A stretch of 6,199 nt of DNA from an uncultured Eisenbergiella sp. (GCA_948960675.1 CARDPF010000188.1:1-6199); one strand, 5' to 3'. Positions 1-6,199 are shown, numbered from the stretch's first letter. Notes: generated by a model from the letters alone, not told the origin. Numbers and translations are program-made.

Positions 1-94
1 TCCGGCCTGCAAAAGGAGCCGCCTTCCCCGCCCGTTGGCATGTCTCCCAAAACCCATGACTAAACGAAATGACATTGCCCGTGAATGGTAACTG
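1..94. other. Unassigned downstream flank
   Basis: No gene can be supported here. A plus-strand frame is open from base 1 to TAA at 61-63 and could be the tail of a convergent gene, and a minus-strand ATG at 57 is open to the window edge, but that ATG has no ribosome site and neither product resembles a family I know. No stem followed by a T-run is visible after the GH5-like stop. Confidence 0.3.
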
Positions 95-1102
95 CTAACC
101 CAATTGCGCCGCATACCAGCCGGGAGCCTGCGCCAACACTTCCGGCGCTATTTCTTTTCCCGAAACGGCCCGGTAATCCGCCCCGCTATACACGCGCCCG
201 TCCTCATGGAACAACCCGTTGATCGTCCCGTTGATCCGCTGATCCGGCAAATACGCCGGTTTTACCATCAGCGACCAGAAAAAGCTTCCCAGTCCGCTTT
301 CATAAACCGCCTCCGCAAGGGAAGCAAGATCCGGCGTCTTGTCTTTTTTCGGAATCACCGCCTGCTTCCATCCGGGCCCGCCCAGCCGCAGGCGCTGCCA
401 TTCCGAAAGCCACACCGGTTTTCCCGTCCTTTCCTGCAGGCTGGCCGCTTCCCTGAGTTCTTTCCGGAACGCTTCCATGTCGGAAGGGAAATTATCATGA
501 AACTGATAGACCCCCAGCCACTGGGCAAAATACAGGTTATGGTGCAGGCGCATACAGCCCACGCTCAAAGGCACGCTTTTCCGCAAGCCGTATGCGGTCT
601 GGGTAATAAATTGTGCAAAAGGGATATCCCCGGTCTCCTCATGGGGTTCGTTCATCGTCTCGATGGCCGCAAGCCTTTCGTCACCGGCATAGCGTCCCAT
701 AAATTCCCGGACGTATACGGCAGGCCCTTCCCAAAGCTCCTTATTTCCTGTCGTCACTGCATGCCCAGGCGACTGTATGCACACGGCGGTATACGGGTTT
801 TGGTCCAGCTTATTTTCCTGTGACAGTTCCCTGCCGCAGTTTTCAAACAGGATGGGCATCACCAAAATGTCCCGCTGTGCCGCCAGCGCCAGCAGGGTCT
901 CCCATTTTTGCCAGAACGCCTCCGGTTCCTCCTGCCAGTATTCATAGCTGGTAAAAATGCGCAGGGCGTTCAAACCGGCATCCTTTGCATAACCAAAATC
1001 TCTGGCAATTTCCTTTTCGTCAAAATAAAGCCACGTCTGGTAAGCGTTATAGGCCCGGGACGGGAAATACACCGCCCCCTTGATTTGATTCTTTTTATCC
1101 AT
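95..1102 (-). CDS. GH5-like (clan GH-A) cellulase-family glycoside hydrolase, probably cytoplasmic
   Basis: This 335-residue single-domain (beta/alpha)8 enzyme is predicted to cleave a beta-glycosidic bond with retention. Clan GH-A landmarks appear in order: NALRIF with R48 on strand 2; the TMNEP motif with N151 and acid/base E152 at the end of strand 4; FHD with H202 near strand 6; KPVWLSEW with nucleophile E234 at the end of strand 7; and SFFW with W276 on strand 8. Both catalytic glutamates are present, so the protein looks active. No signal peptide or carbohydrate-binding module is seen, fitting action on imported oligosaccharides. Relatives are often annotated as cellulase-family or 1,4-beta-xylanase, but that does not fix the substrate. 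ATG at 1102 is preferred over 1114 on ribosome-site spacing. A spacer of about 220 bases with palindromes separates it from the upstream operon, so it may have its own promoter. Confidence 0.87.
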   Translation of the reverse strand: MDKKNQIKGAVYFPSRAYNAYQTWLYFDEKEIARDFGYAKDAGLNALRIFTSYEYWQEEPEAFWQKWETLLALAAQRDILVMPILFENCGRELSQENKLDQNPYTAVCIQSPGHAVTTGNKELWEGPAVYVREFMGRYAGDERLAAIETMNEPHEETGDIPFAQFITQTAYGLRKSVPLSVGCMRLHHNLYFAQWLGVYQFHDNFPSDMEAFRKELREAASLQERTGKPVWLSEWQRLRLGGPGWKQAVIPKKDKTPDLASLAEAVYESGLGSFFWSLMVKPAYLPDQRINGTINGLFHEDGRVYSGADYRAVSGKEIAPEVLAQAPGWYAAQLG

Positions 1103-1108
1103 AAAAGT

Positions 1109-1112
1109 CTCC
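1109..1112 (-). promoter_or_regulatory. Shine-Dalgarno GGAG deciding the GH5-like start
   Basis: GGAG lies six bases before ATG at 1102 on the minus strand. An in-frame ATG four codons earlier (1114) has its AGGA directly against the start codon, a poor spacing, and this GGAG would then fall inside the gene. The shorter 335-residue product is preferred. Confidence 0.65.
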
Positions 1113-1124
1113 ATTCCTGCCTGT

Positions 1125-1141
1125 GTTCCTACTGTTGGAAC
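1125..1141. promoter_or_regulatory. Second short palindrome in the GH5-like gene leader
   Basis: GTTCC (1125-1129) and GGAAC (1137-1141) are perfect arms around seven bases, extendable by G-C and G-U pairs to about 1122-1144. In minus-strand RNA this would be a small hairpin ending about ten bases before the ribosome site. The same GTTCC/GGAAC pair also occurs in the structured element (1220-1224 and 1310-1314). It could be an operator half of a double site, a leader hairpin, or chance. Confidence 0.25.
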
Positions 1142-1150
1142 GCGGGCGCA

Positions 1151-1170
1151 AATTAGGTCTTATCCTAATT
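1151..1170. promoter_or_regulatory. Operator-like palindrome upstream of the GH5-like gene
   Basis: AATTAGG (1151-1157) and CCTAATT (1164-1170) are perfect 7-base arms around a six-base centre. The arms are AT-rich within GC-rich surroundings, and the site ends 49 bases before the preferred start codon at 1102. This is the usual form and place of a dimeric regulator site. No regulator gene is in the window, and I see no convincing -35/-10 pair near it. Confidence 0.4.
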
Positions 1171-1171
1171 C

Positions 1172-1201
1172 TAAAACGGCATGCGCCATTGTCGGCGCGC
1201 C
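1172..1201 (-). terminator. Weak intrinsic terminator candidate
   Basis: In minus-strand RNA GGCGCGCC (1201-1194), a six-base loop, then GGCGC and GCC with a two-base AT bulge form an 8-bp GC-rich stem (1178-1201). G and UUUU (1176-1173) follow. It lies between the structured spacer element and the GH5-like gene, so it could end or attenuate the transporter-rhamnosidase-beta-helix transcript. The U-run is short and the stem is bulged, so efficiency is doubtful. Confidence 0.4.
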
Positions 1202-1225
1202 ACCATATATGAGAGGGGGGTTCCT

Positions 1226-1384
1226 ATGAAGGGCATGCACACATGCGGCTCTGCCGCATGGTGCGTGTACGGACTGCGCAGCAGGTGCGCAGTCCTGCTT
1301 GTAGGTTTTGGAACTTTCATAGTTAACAGTCCCTGTAATGGCCCCTTTTATACAGGCAGGGTCTTTCGCAGGGCGGCGTCGTGA
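1226..1384 (+). CDS. Possible 52-residue small ORF antisense to the operon (doubtful)
   Basis: ATG at 1226 is preceded by AGGGGGG (1214-1220) at five bases, one of the best ribosome sites in the window and the only good one on the plus strand. The frame runs 52 codons to TGA, through both hairpins and into the antisense of the beta-helix gene's last codons. The product would contain four cysteines (C7, C13, C21, C37) and a hydrophobic stretch at about 22-33. I recognise no family. Much of its sequence is dictated by inverted repeats, and the opposite strand is also open here, so the frame may be a by-product of the hairpins. It lacks a clear promoter. Confidence 0.15.
   Translation: MKGMHTCGSAAWCVYGLRSRCAVLLVGFGTFIVNSPCNGPFYTGRVFRRAAS
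1237..1264. repeat. Hairpin I: 12-bp stem with one bulge, 3-base loop
   Basis: CATGCGGC (1242-1249) and GCCGCATG (1253-1260) are perfect reverse complements around a TCT loop. With A1241 bulged, GCAC (1237-1240) pairs with GTGC (1261-1264), extending the stem to 12 bp. This is too strong to be chance background in a 100-base interval, and it sits 6 bases from hairpin II. Confidence 0.8.
1271..1295. repeat. Hairpin II: perfect 10-bp stem, 5-base loop, with an alternative fold
   Basis: GGACTGCGCA (1271-1280) and TGCGCAGTCC (1286-1295) are perfect reverse complements around the loop GCAGG. The loop plus the preceding A (AGCAGG, 1280-1285) also pairs exactly with CCTGCT at 1294-1299, a 6-bp stem that excludes the 10-bp one. 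The longer stem should dominate, but a switch is possible. Confidence 0.8.
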
Positions 1385-3572
1385 CCACGCTGCCGTCCGG
1401 CGCACGCTCCGTCAGCATATGCCAGGTATCGGGATCAAACCATGTGCCGCTGAAGTATTCCGGCCCGTGGCCGCTGCAGTTGATGCGGTAATCGTAGAGC
1501 AGGGTAGCGGTAAAATCGGTACAGTTTTCGATGTGGTACAGCGCGCCGCCGGGGTAAGTGGTGGCATCGCCCCCCTGGGAAAACAGCGCGATATTTGCGG
1601 AATCCTTGATCAGCAGATCCGGCGTATTACACTCGCTTTTCAGGTTATAAATCACAATATTTTTACAATCCAGAATGTCCATCTCATAATCGGAGCGGGA
1701 GTGCTCCACATTGCAGGCGTAAATCGCAAAGGGCTGCCGCGTCCCCTGCACCCGCAGGATGCGGTAATCTTTTCCCCCCTGTGTGATATCGCACCAGAAA
1801 TTGTACCATCTGCCGCCCCCGTTTCCCGTGACCAAAATCCACGGGTGGCAGCGCTCTTTCGTGATCCAGGTAATGCGGTATCCCACATCTGCATAGAAAG
1901 CAAAATTGCGCAATACGGAATCGCCCGCCACACGCCACCGCAACGCATATATGTTGGGCTGTTCCCTGGATGTCACAAGTCCGCAGTATGCCAAAACAAC
2001 AGACGCCTTTGCACAATCCGGCGTATCAATGGCCGGTACCGCTTCCCCTGCTTTGGCAAACGCCCCGTCCCCATGCTGTGTGACCAGTATCTGGGAAAGT
2101 CCCTGGGAAACCCCCACCAGCTTGGTATCCGCCCGCAGACGGAGCGTATCCGTGATCCGGTAATAGCCCTTGGGAAGAAACACGTACTCGTTTTGGTCTA
2201 TGGCGCGCTGCAGGGCCTGTGTATCGTCCGCAATGCCGTCCCCTGCCGCCCCGAAATTTTTTACGTTATACGCAAGCACGTCCTGCCACAGCGGCAGTTC
2301 ATAGCGGTGCTTTTTGAGCAGATCCAAAGGCGGCGCAGCGCTTTCCACCCTGCTACACCAGGTACTCTCAGGCAGTTTTTCCCCTTCTATATAAATGGGG
2401 GAGGGATATACCCGCCCCTCATGGGGCATGGAACCTACCCCATGGGCAAATTCTTCCACCCGGCTCCAACCGTTTGACGGTGTGGCAAGGCGGGAGCCGT
2501 CCGGGTTCCATACAAAATGCGTGGCATTGCGCACATACACATTGCGCAGATACATACTCTCCCGGCAGCTTAGGGCCGCCTGTATTTTTCCCGGCCCCAT
2601 GGGCGCATCAAACGCCACGGTGCAGTCAATCAGGGAAAGCTGCCCCTGGTGAAACAGTTCATAGGTTCCCCCAAAGGATACCACCGGCGGAAGCAGGGAT
2701 GCCGTATAGATGGCGCAGCCCACAAAATCCACTGCCTGCTTGGCCCCTGCAACGATCGCATGCTCCTTTTGATGGTCAAAGACAAAACCGCTCATCGCAG
2801 CCCCCGGCGTGCCCTTGGACAAATCTGCCCCTATGCGTCCCCCCCGGATGAGATTCTGCGCGTGGCTGCCCCCGTTTCCGGCCGCTCCCCACAAGCCGCA
2901 GTATCCGTCTCCCACGTCTATCACACAATCCTCCATGGAACAGCCCTGCGCGGCGTAAAACGACACGCCTACCGCCCCCACATTTCCTTTCCCGATCTCA
3001 ATGTGCAGACCGGTGATCATGTTTTCGATACTTGCCGGCGCCGCGTTTGCCTGGGGGACTGCCCCGTTGAACACATGGATCACCTCTTTATGGCTGTCAC
3101 GAAAGGTAAAGCCTTCCGAGTACGGGGCCAGGTAAATGGTCGGCCGCCGCACCTTTCCGTCTTCCTCTTTCCTGCGTTCCCCCATCAATACCACCGGATA
3201 GGTCCGCTGTACAATCCGGTATTCATCATAGGGATAATCGTCCCACCAAATATACTGCTGTGCCTGCAGGGTATCCGAAATCCGGTATGTCCCCAACGGG
3301 AAATAGCACACGGCATGGTAGCGCTGGGCGGTCCTGATCGCTTCGTTCAATGCCTGCGTACAATCCCTCTGCCCGCTAGGATCCGCCAAAAAAGGCGGTT
3401 TTGTCACATCCAAAAGCCCCAGCGTTTGCAGGGGCTGCCATTCCAGCGAAAACGGATACGCAAACCTGGTTCCCCCCGCATAGGGTTCTATATCCGGTTC
3501 CCGGCTGTCCGGGAGCGGATTTTCATATAAATGATCTGCGTACGGAAAACTAAATTGCATTTTTTTAGCCAA
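1323..3572 (-). CDS. Double pectate-lyase-3-type beta-helix protein (GH55/GH28-like), putative cytoplasmic glycan-active enzyme
   Basis: This 749-residue protein carries two copies of the N-terminal signature of the pectate-lyase-3 right-handed beta-helix superfamily. Copy one is at about residues 56-102 (DPSGQRDCTQALNEAI, then YFPLGTYRISDTL). Copy two is at about 436-479 (GAAGDGIADDTQALQRAID, then FLPKGYYRITDTL). Each is followed by some 250 residues of short beta-strand turns. Two tandem helices are known from GH55 glucanases and related proteins; the canonical GH28 tetrad (NTD, DD, GHG, RIK) is not evident, and a lone GHG near the C-terminus looks incidental. I therefore call the fold, not the reaction. 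No signal peptide is seen. The chosen TTG start (3572) overlaps the rhamnosidase stop by eight bases. If the GTG at 3599 were used the protein would be 758 residues. Its place after a rhamnosidase suggests action on a pectic or rhamnose-containing backbone, an inference. Confidence 0.85.
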   Translation of the reverse strand: MAKKMQFSFPYADHLYENPLPDSREPDIEPYAGGTRFAYPFSLEWQPLQTLGLLDVTKPPFLADPSGQRDCTQALNEAIRTAQRYHAVCYFPLGTYRISDTLQAQQYIWWDDYPYDEYRIVQRTYPVVLMGERRKEEDGKVRRPTIYLAPYSEGFTFRDSHKEVIHVFNGAVPQANAAPASIENMITGLHIEIGKGNVGAVGVSFYAAQGCSMEDCVIDVGDGYCGLWGAAGNGGSHAQNLIRGGRIGADLSKGTPGAAMSGFVFDHQKEHAIVAGAKQAVDFVGCAIYTASLLPPVVSFGGTYELFHQGQLSLIDCTVAFDAPMGPGKIQAALSCRESMYLRNVYVRNATHFVWNPDGSRLATPSNGWSRVEEFAHGVGSMPHEGRVYPSPIYIEGEKLPESTWCSRVESAAPPLDLLKKHRYELPLWQDVLAYNVKNFGAAGDGIADDTQALQRAIDQNEYVFLPKGYYRITDTLRLRADTKLVGVSQGLSQILVTQHGDGAFAKAGEAVPAIDTPDCAKASVVLAYCGLVTSREQPNIYALRWRVAGDSVLRNFAFYADVGYRITWITKERCHPWILVTGNGGGRWYNFWCDITQGGKDYRILRVQGTRQPFAIYACNVEHSRSDYEMDILDCKNIVIYNLKSECNTPDLLIKDSANIALFSQGGDATTYPGGALYHIENCTDFTATLLYDYRINCSGHGPEYFSGTWFDPDTWHMLTERAPDGSVVTTPPCERPCLYKRGHYRDC

Positions 3573-5916
3573 TTGATACCTCCACTCCTTTTGGCGCACA
3601 ATACGCCACTTTTCCTTCTTTTCTTTCTACCGTCAAATCCCCCTGGGGCAGCGGACATACAATGCGGTAATCCGTGCCGATATCTGCAGGATGCAGACGG
3701 ATCCTGCCACAGCCCGGTGTGACAATCTCTAAGCCGATGGTATGATGGATCATAAATTGGGCCGGGCCCGCCGACCAGGCATGGGAGAGGCTCCGCATGA
3801 TCCCCTGATAGGAACCGCTACGGAAACTGCCGTTTGCGCCCCATTCCTCCGGCGTGGAGGTAAATCCCCTATCCACCATCCATGCGCCCCAGCGTTTTCG
3901 CAAAACCCGGTAGGCCAGTCCCATACGGCCGATTTTATCCAAGGCGCGCAGCGTAACCATGGTTCCAAAGGGCTCCGCCACCGTAAACGGCTGCGTCCTT
4001 TTTACCAGCACCGCCTCCGCAATTTCCTCCGCCTGCCTGCCCTCACACAGGCCCCAGCAAATGGCTGCCATATTGGCATGCTCACCGACGTGATCCGATA
4101 ACCGGCCGTCAAAGTTTGCGTCCGCAAAGCAGCCCTTTTGGGCGTCGAAAAATCTTTTGTAAAAGGAGCAGCGGATCCCGTCGCGAACCCGTTTCAGCAG
4201 TCCTTCCATATGCCGGTCGCCCATCAGCCGCGCCATCTCCCCCATTTTTTTTGCGACCCCGAAAAACTGGGCGTTTAGAAACGCATTTTCCCCTACGACA
4301 AAATCCTGCATCCAATCCACGCCGTCCACAAAGGCCCAATCAATAAACGCCCTGTAGGGCATGTCCCCCAAAAGCCCGTTTTCGTCAATCTGTTCTGCCA
4401 GCGCATAAGCCAGCTTGCATACATGGGGCCAATACCGCTGTATCCACCCAATCTCCCCTGTATAGACATAATGGTTCCACAAAGCGTCCGCCCACCAGAG
4501 GGAATAATCCACCGTCGCTTCCCGCCATTCCCCCGTCCCCCAATTTTGGGTAGTAAACTTGACCAAGCCATGGGGCAGCTGCACCATCCCTGCCTGCTGC
4601 AAAAATTTCCCCGGCAGCCTGGTATCCCCAAAGCAGGCATAAATGCCGCCCAGAGTGACTGCGCTGGCGTCCCCGCACCACTGGTTTTGCTCGCGCCACG
4701 GCGTATCCATGATAAAGTCCTGGCTGCACAGCTTGAGCGTATATTGGCAAATCTCAAACAGCCGGTTAAGCTGTCCTATCCCACACCGGAAACTGCCCCT
4801 TTCTGCATACGGATACGCGCTTTTTTGCACATGCACCGAATGCACGGTGACAGGCGTAAAGCAATCGCGGAAACGCAGCTTGAGAAACCGCATGCTCTCC
4901 CAGGAAAAAAAGCAAAACCGCTGGCGTCCTTCCCGCAAAATATAGCGTCCGGAAGCATGCAGGGTTTCCAGACTGTTGACAAAATGCCCGTCCACCAGCC
5001 GTTCGGCATACCCTACGTCTATTACCGCCCCTGCAGGCCCTTCCACATCAAACACAAGATACCCGGTGATGACCTTTCCAAAATCCAGCACCACGCAGGG
5101 GTCATAATAGCCATCCACCAAAAAACTGTGATCCTGATGGGCATTGCTGCTTGCGAAACGGGAATCCCCCTCTTTTTGGAGTAAATTTTCCGCCTGCCCT
5201 ACCAGACTATATTCCACCGGCCTGCCTGCCAGGGAAAGCGCGATACTCAAATCCTGCCTGCGCACCCGGTTTACAAGGGCAAGGCTTTCCTCCACACAGG
5301 CAAGCGCCCGCGCATATACCGTTTCTTCCGTCAAAAAAGGAATTTCCCGCTGCAAAAGGGGCAGCGGCCCCCGCACGATAGGATGCGCCCAGCCGCCATC
5401 GTCAAAGCCCAAATCCTTCCAGCCTACAGGCTCCCTGCGGGCATCATAGTGTTCCTGGTAACGCACATTGCTGTTTTGCATATCAATCTGGGTATCCTGC
5501 TCCCACATGGGGGCTGTACATACCCGGAACGTTTCCTGCGTAAATTCCGTACATAACGCGCCGTCCCGGTCCTGTGTCCAGACAACCAGATACGCGTCCC
5601 GGCTGCCCTCCATGTCCTGTACCTCCACCGCAAGACAGTTTAGGCTTCCCGGCACAATCCTTTTTTCAATATCATAGCAGTCAACCGTATTGCCGTATTC
5701 CACCGCCGGGGGAGGCCCCTGCCCCACCCTGCGCCCGTTTAAGGTAAGCCTGTATTTTTTACATGCGGAAATCCACAACCGCACCGGCATCCTTTCCCTG
5801 TCCGCAAAAAACTCTGCGCGAAACAGATAATAGCGGTTTGGCTGCAGGCTTTCTTGCCCCACCCATAAAAAGGGGGATCCCGGGCGTATGTATGGCAAAA
5901 GTTTGTCCTGTTTCAT
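3565..5916 (-). CDS. GH78 family alpha-L-rhamnosidase, probably cytoplasmic
   Basis: This 783-residue enzyme is predicted to hydrolyse terminal non-reducing alpha-L-rhamnose from oligosaccharides or glycosides. Residues about 25-135 form an N-terminal beta-sandwich (FRAEF...LTLNGRRVG). A second beta-domain follows to about 365 (LDFGKVITGYLVFDVEG). The (alpha/alpha)6 catalytic barrel covers about 375-715, with a beta C-domain after it. The GH78 motif is clear: D404, R408, E409, W413 and D416 in DTPWREQNQWCGD. Their spacing equals that of D567/E572/D579 in Bacillus BsRhaB, making E409 the likely general acid. E690 or E691 in PEEWG is the likely general base, followed by SLSHAW near 710. There is no signal peptide or membrane helix, so it should act on imported sugar. 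Start: ATG at 5916 with AGGGGG (5922-5927) five bases upstream, overlapping the permease stop, which indicates translational coupling. Other L-sugar activities remain possible. Confidence 0.93.
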   Translation of the reverse strand: MKQDKLLPYIRPGSPFLWVGQESLQPNRYYLFRAEFFADRERMPVRLWISACKKYRLTLNGRRVGQGPPPAVEYGNTVDCYDIEKRIVPGSLNCLAVEVQDMEGSRDAYLVVWTQDRDGALCTEFTQETFRVCTAPMWEQDTQIDMQNSNVRYQEHYDARREPVGWKDLGFDDGGWAHPIVRGPLPLLQREIPFLTEETVYARALACVEESLALVNRVRRQDLSIALSLAGRPVEYSLVGQAENLLQKEGDSRFASSNAHQDHSFLVDGYYDPCVVLDFGKVITGYLVFDVEGPAGAVIDVGYAERLVDGHFVNSLETLHASGRYILREGRQRFCFFSWESMRFLKLRFRDCFTPVTVHSVHVQKSAYPYAERGSFRCGIGQLNRLFEICQYTLKLCSQDFIMDTPWREQNQWCGDASAVTLGGIYACFGDTRLPGKFLQQAGMVQLPHGLVKFTTQNWGTGEWREATVDYSLWWADALWNHYVYTGEIGWIQRYWPHVCKLAYALAEQIDENGLLGDMPYRAFIDWAFVDGVDWMQDFVVGENAFLNAQFFGVAKKMGEMARLMGDRHMEGLLKRVRDGIRCSFYKRFFDAQKGCFADANFDGRLSDHVGEHANMAAICWGLCEGRQAEEIAEAVLVKRTQPFTVAEPFGTMVTLRALDKIGRMGLAYRVLRKRWGAWMVDRGFTSTPEEWGANGSFRSGSYQGIMRSLSHAWSAGPAQFMIHHTIGLEIVTPGCGRIRLHPADIGTDYRIVCPLPQGDLTVERKEGKVAYCAPKGVEVSIG
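3579..3583 (-). promoter_or_regulatory. Shine-Dalgarno GGAGG selecting a TTG start for the beta-helix gene
   Basis: On the minus strand GGAGG is followed by six bases (TATCAA) and then TTG at 3572-3570, an ideal spacing. A longer in-frame GTG start exists at 3599, but its upstream match (GGAAAAG) is poor and this GGAGG would lie inside the coding region. The first in-frame ATG (3560) is 18 bases from GGAGG, too far. The site is inside the last codons of the rhamnosidase gene, so initiation probably depends on ribosomes finishing that gene. Confidence 0.75.
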
Positions 5917-5925
5917 GCCGTCCCC

Positions 5926-6199
5926 CTATTCCTTCACCGACCCGATCATCACCCCTTTGGCAAAATACTTCTGCAAAAAAGGATATATGCACAGAATCGG
6001 CAGGGTGGAAACCACGATCGTACAATATTTGAGCATATTCATGGTCAGGACATTGTTCACATCCTCCCCGGTGGAACCCGCCGCAATGTCCGTCATGCTA
6101 CCGCTCAGCAAAATCTCCCGCAAAAACAACTGCAGCGGATATTTGGAACGGTCCTGCAAAAAAACCATCGCATGAAACCATGCGTTCCAATGCTGCACG
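5926..6199 (-). CDS. Carbohydrate ABC transporter permease, LplC/YtcP (MalG-like) type, C-terminal fragment
   Basis: This is the C-terminal end of an inner-membrane permease of a binding-protein-dependent sugar importer; the beginning lies beyond the right edge. The frame is open to the last base, and the first possible start there (GTG at 6198) reads as an internal valine before QHWNAWF. The pattern HWNAWF, then YPLQLFLREIL about 13 residues later, and the ending KYFAKGVMIGSVKE are characteristic of the LplC/YtcP family, whose members import complex oligosaccharides in Bacillota. A hydrophobic segment (about residues 56-76 of the fragment) is the last transmembrane helix. The EAA loop that contacts the ATPase would lie upstream and is not visible. 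The stop TAG (5926-5928) overlaps the ribosome site of the rhamnosidase gene, so the two are very likely co-transcribed. A partner permease and solute-binding protein are expected outside the window. The family call is confident; the substrate is inferred only from neighbours. Confidence 0.93.
   Translation of the reverse strand, partial: VQHWNAWFHAMVFLQDRSKYPLQLFLREILLSGSMTDIAAGSTGEDVNNVLTMNMLKYCTIVVSTLPILCIYPFLQKYFAKGVMIGSVKE

Larger units (their letters stand above)
1220..1322. other. Compact structured element: outer inverted repeat enclosing two hairpins
   Basis: CTATGAA at 1224-1230 is the exact reverse complement of TTCATAG at 1316-1322, and between them lie two strong hairpins (1237-1264 and 1271-1295), giving a three-way-junction shape on either strand. 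A second outer pair, GTTCC (1220-1224) with GGAAC (1310-1314), crosses the first, so the two are alternatives or a pseudoknot. The element begins at the base next to the stop codon of the beta-helix gene. In minus-strand RNA it would be a structured 3' end or intercistronic region. No U-run follows either hairpin, so this is not a standard terminator. I do not recognise an Rfam-type family. A REP or MITE-like dispersed repeat is the main alternative. Confidence 0.6.

Noticed and set aside
1..57. Start of a further minus-strand gene at ATG 57
   Set aside because: Only 19 codons visible, no ribosome site upstream and no recognisable N-terminus.
104..823. Plus-strand open frame of 239 codons
   Set aside because: Antisense of the GH5-like gene, which carries both catalytic glutamates in the minus frame.
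1237..1295. Tandem terminators after the beta-helix gene
   Set aside because: Neither hairpin is followed by a T-run on either strand; the hairpin at 1178-1201 is the better, though weak, candidate.
1242..1320. Group II intron end, with GTGCG at 1261 resembling an intron 5' boundary
   Set aside because: No catalytic domain V hairpin with its conserved bulge, no reverse transcriptase frame, and GTGCG falls within the stem of hairpin I.
1160..1405. Minus-strand 81-codon frame crossing the spacer
   Set aside because: It overlaps the end of the beta-helix gene in another frame, has no good ribosome site and is kept open mainly by the hairpin sequences.
1338..2477. Long plus-strand open frame (379 codons) antisense to the beta-helix gene
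   Set aside because: It lies wholly opposite a gene with clear family motifs, has no recognisable domain, and is rich in Arg, Pro and His as expected from reading the complement of a GC-rich gene.
2649..3530. Plus-strand open frame of 293 codons
   Set aside because: Shadow of the beta-helix gene; no family resemblance or coupled ribosome site.
4423..5184. Plus-strand open frame of 253 codons
   Set aside because: Antisense of the GH78 catalytic domain, whose minus-strand motifs are unmistakable.

Overview
The window looks like part of a carbohydrate-utilisation locus from a Gram-positive, probably gut-type Clostridia (Bacillota). This is inferred from four things: strong purine-rich Shine-Dalgarno sites, a tightly packed single-strand operon, a permease of the LplC/YtcP type (the class that carries complex oligosaccharides in Bacillota), and glycosidases without signal peptides. 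GC content is moderately high by eye. No rRNA, tRNA, CRISPR array, transposase or phage gene is visible.

All confident genes are on the minus strand, so transcription runs from the right end to the left. In that order: (1) the last ~90 residues of an ABC sugar-transporter inner-membrane permease (5926-6199, cut by the window edge); (2) a 783-residue GH78 alpha-L-rhamnosidase (3565-5916), 9 bp downstream; (3) a ~749-residue protein with two pectate-lyase-3-type beta-helix modules (1323-3572), whose likely TTG start overlaps the rhamnosidase stop; (4) a ~220-bp spacer dense in inverted repeats (1103-1322); (5) a 335-residue GH5-like clan GH-A glycosidase (95-1102). The last 94 bases hold nothing I can assign.

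Read together, an oligosaccharide is imported by the ABC transporter and dismantled in the cytoplasm: the rhamnosidase removes terminal alpha-L-rhamnose, the beta-helix protein probably acts on an acidic or rhamnose-containing backbone, and the GH-A enzyme cleaves a beta-linked sugar. A pectic rhamnogalacturonan-like or other rhamnose-decorated glycan fits, but the substrate is inference.

The least ordinary part is the spacer. Directly after the stop codon of gene 3 it holds a 7-bp outer inverted repeat enclosing two strong hairpins (one 12 bp with a single bulge, one perfect 10 bp), then a terminator-like hairpin and two operator-like palindromes before the GH5-like gene. It could be a structured RNA, a REP/MITE-like dispersed element, or a processing/attenuation region. 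I did not recognise it as a named family.
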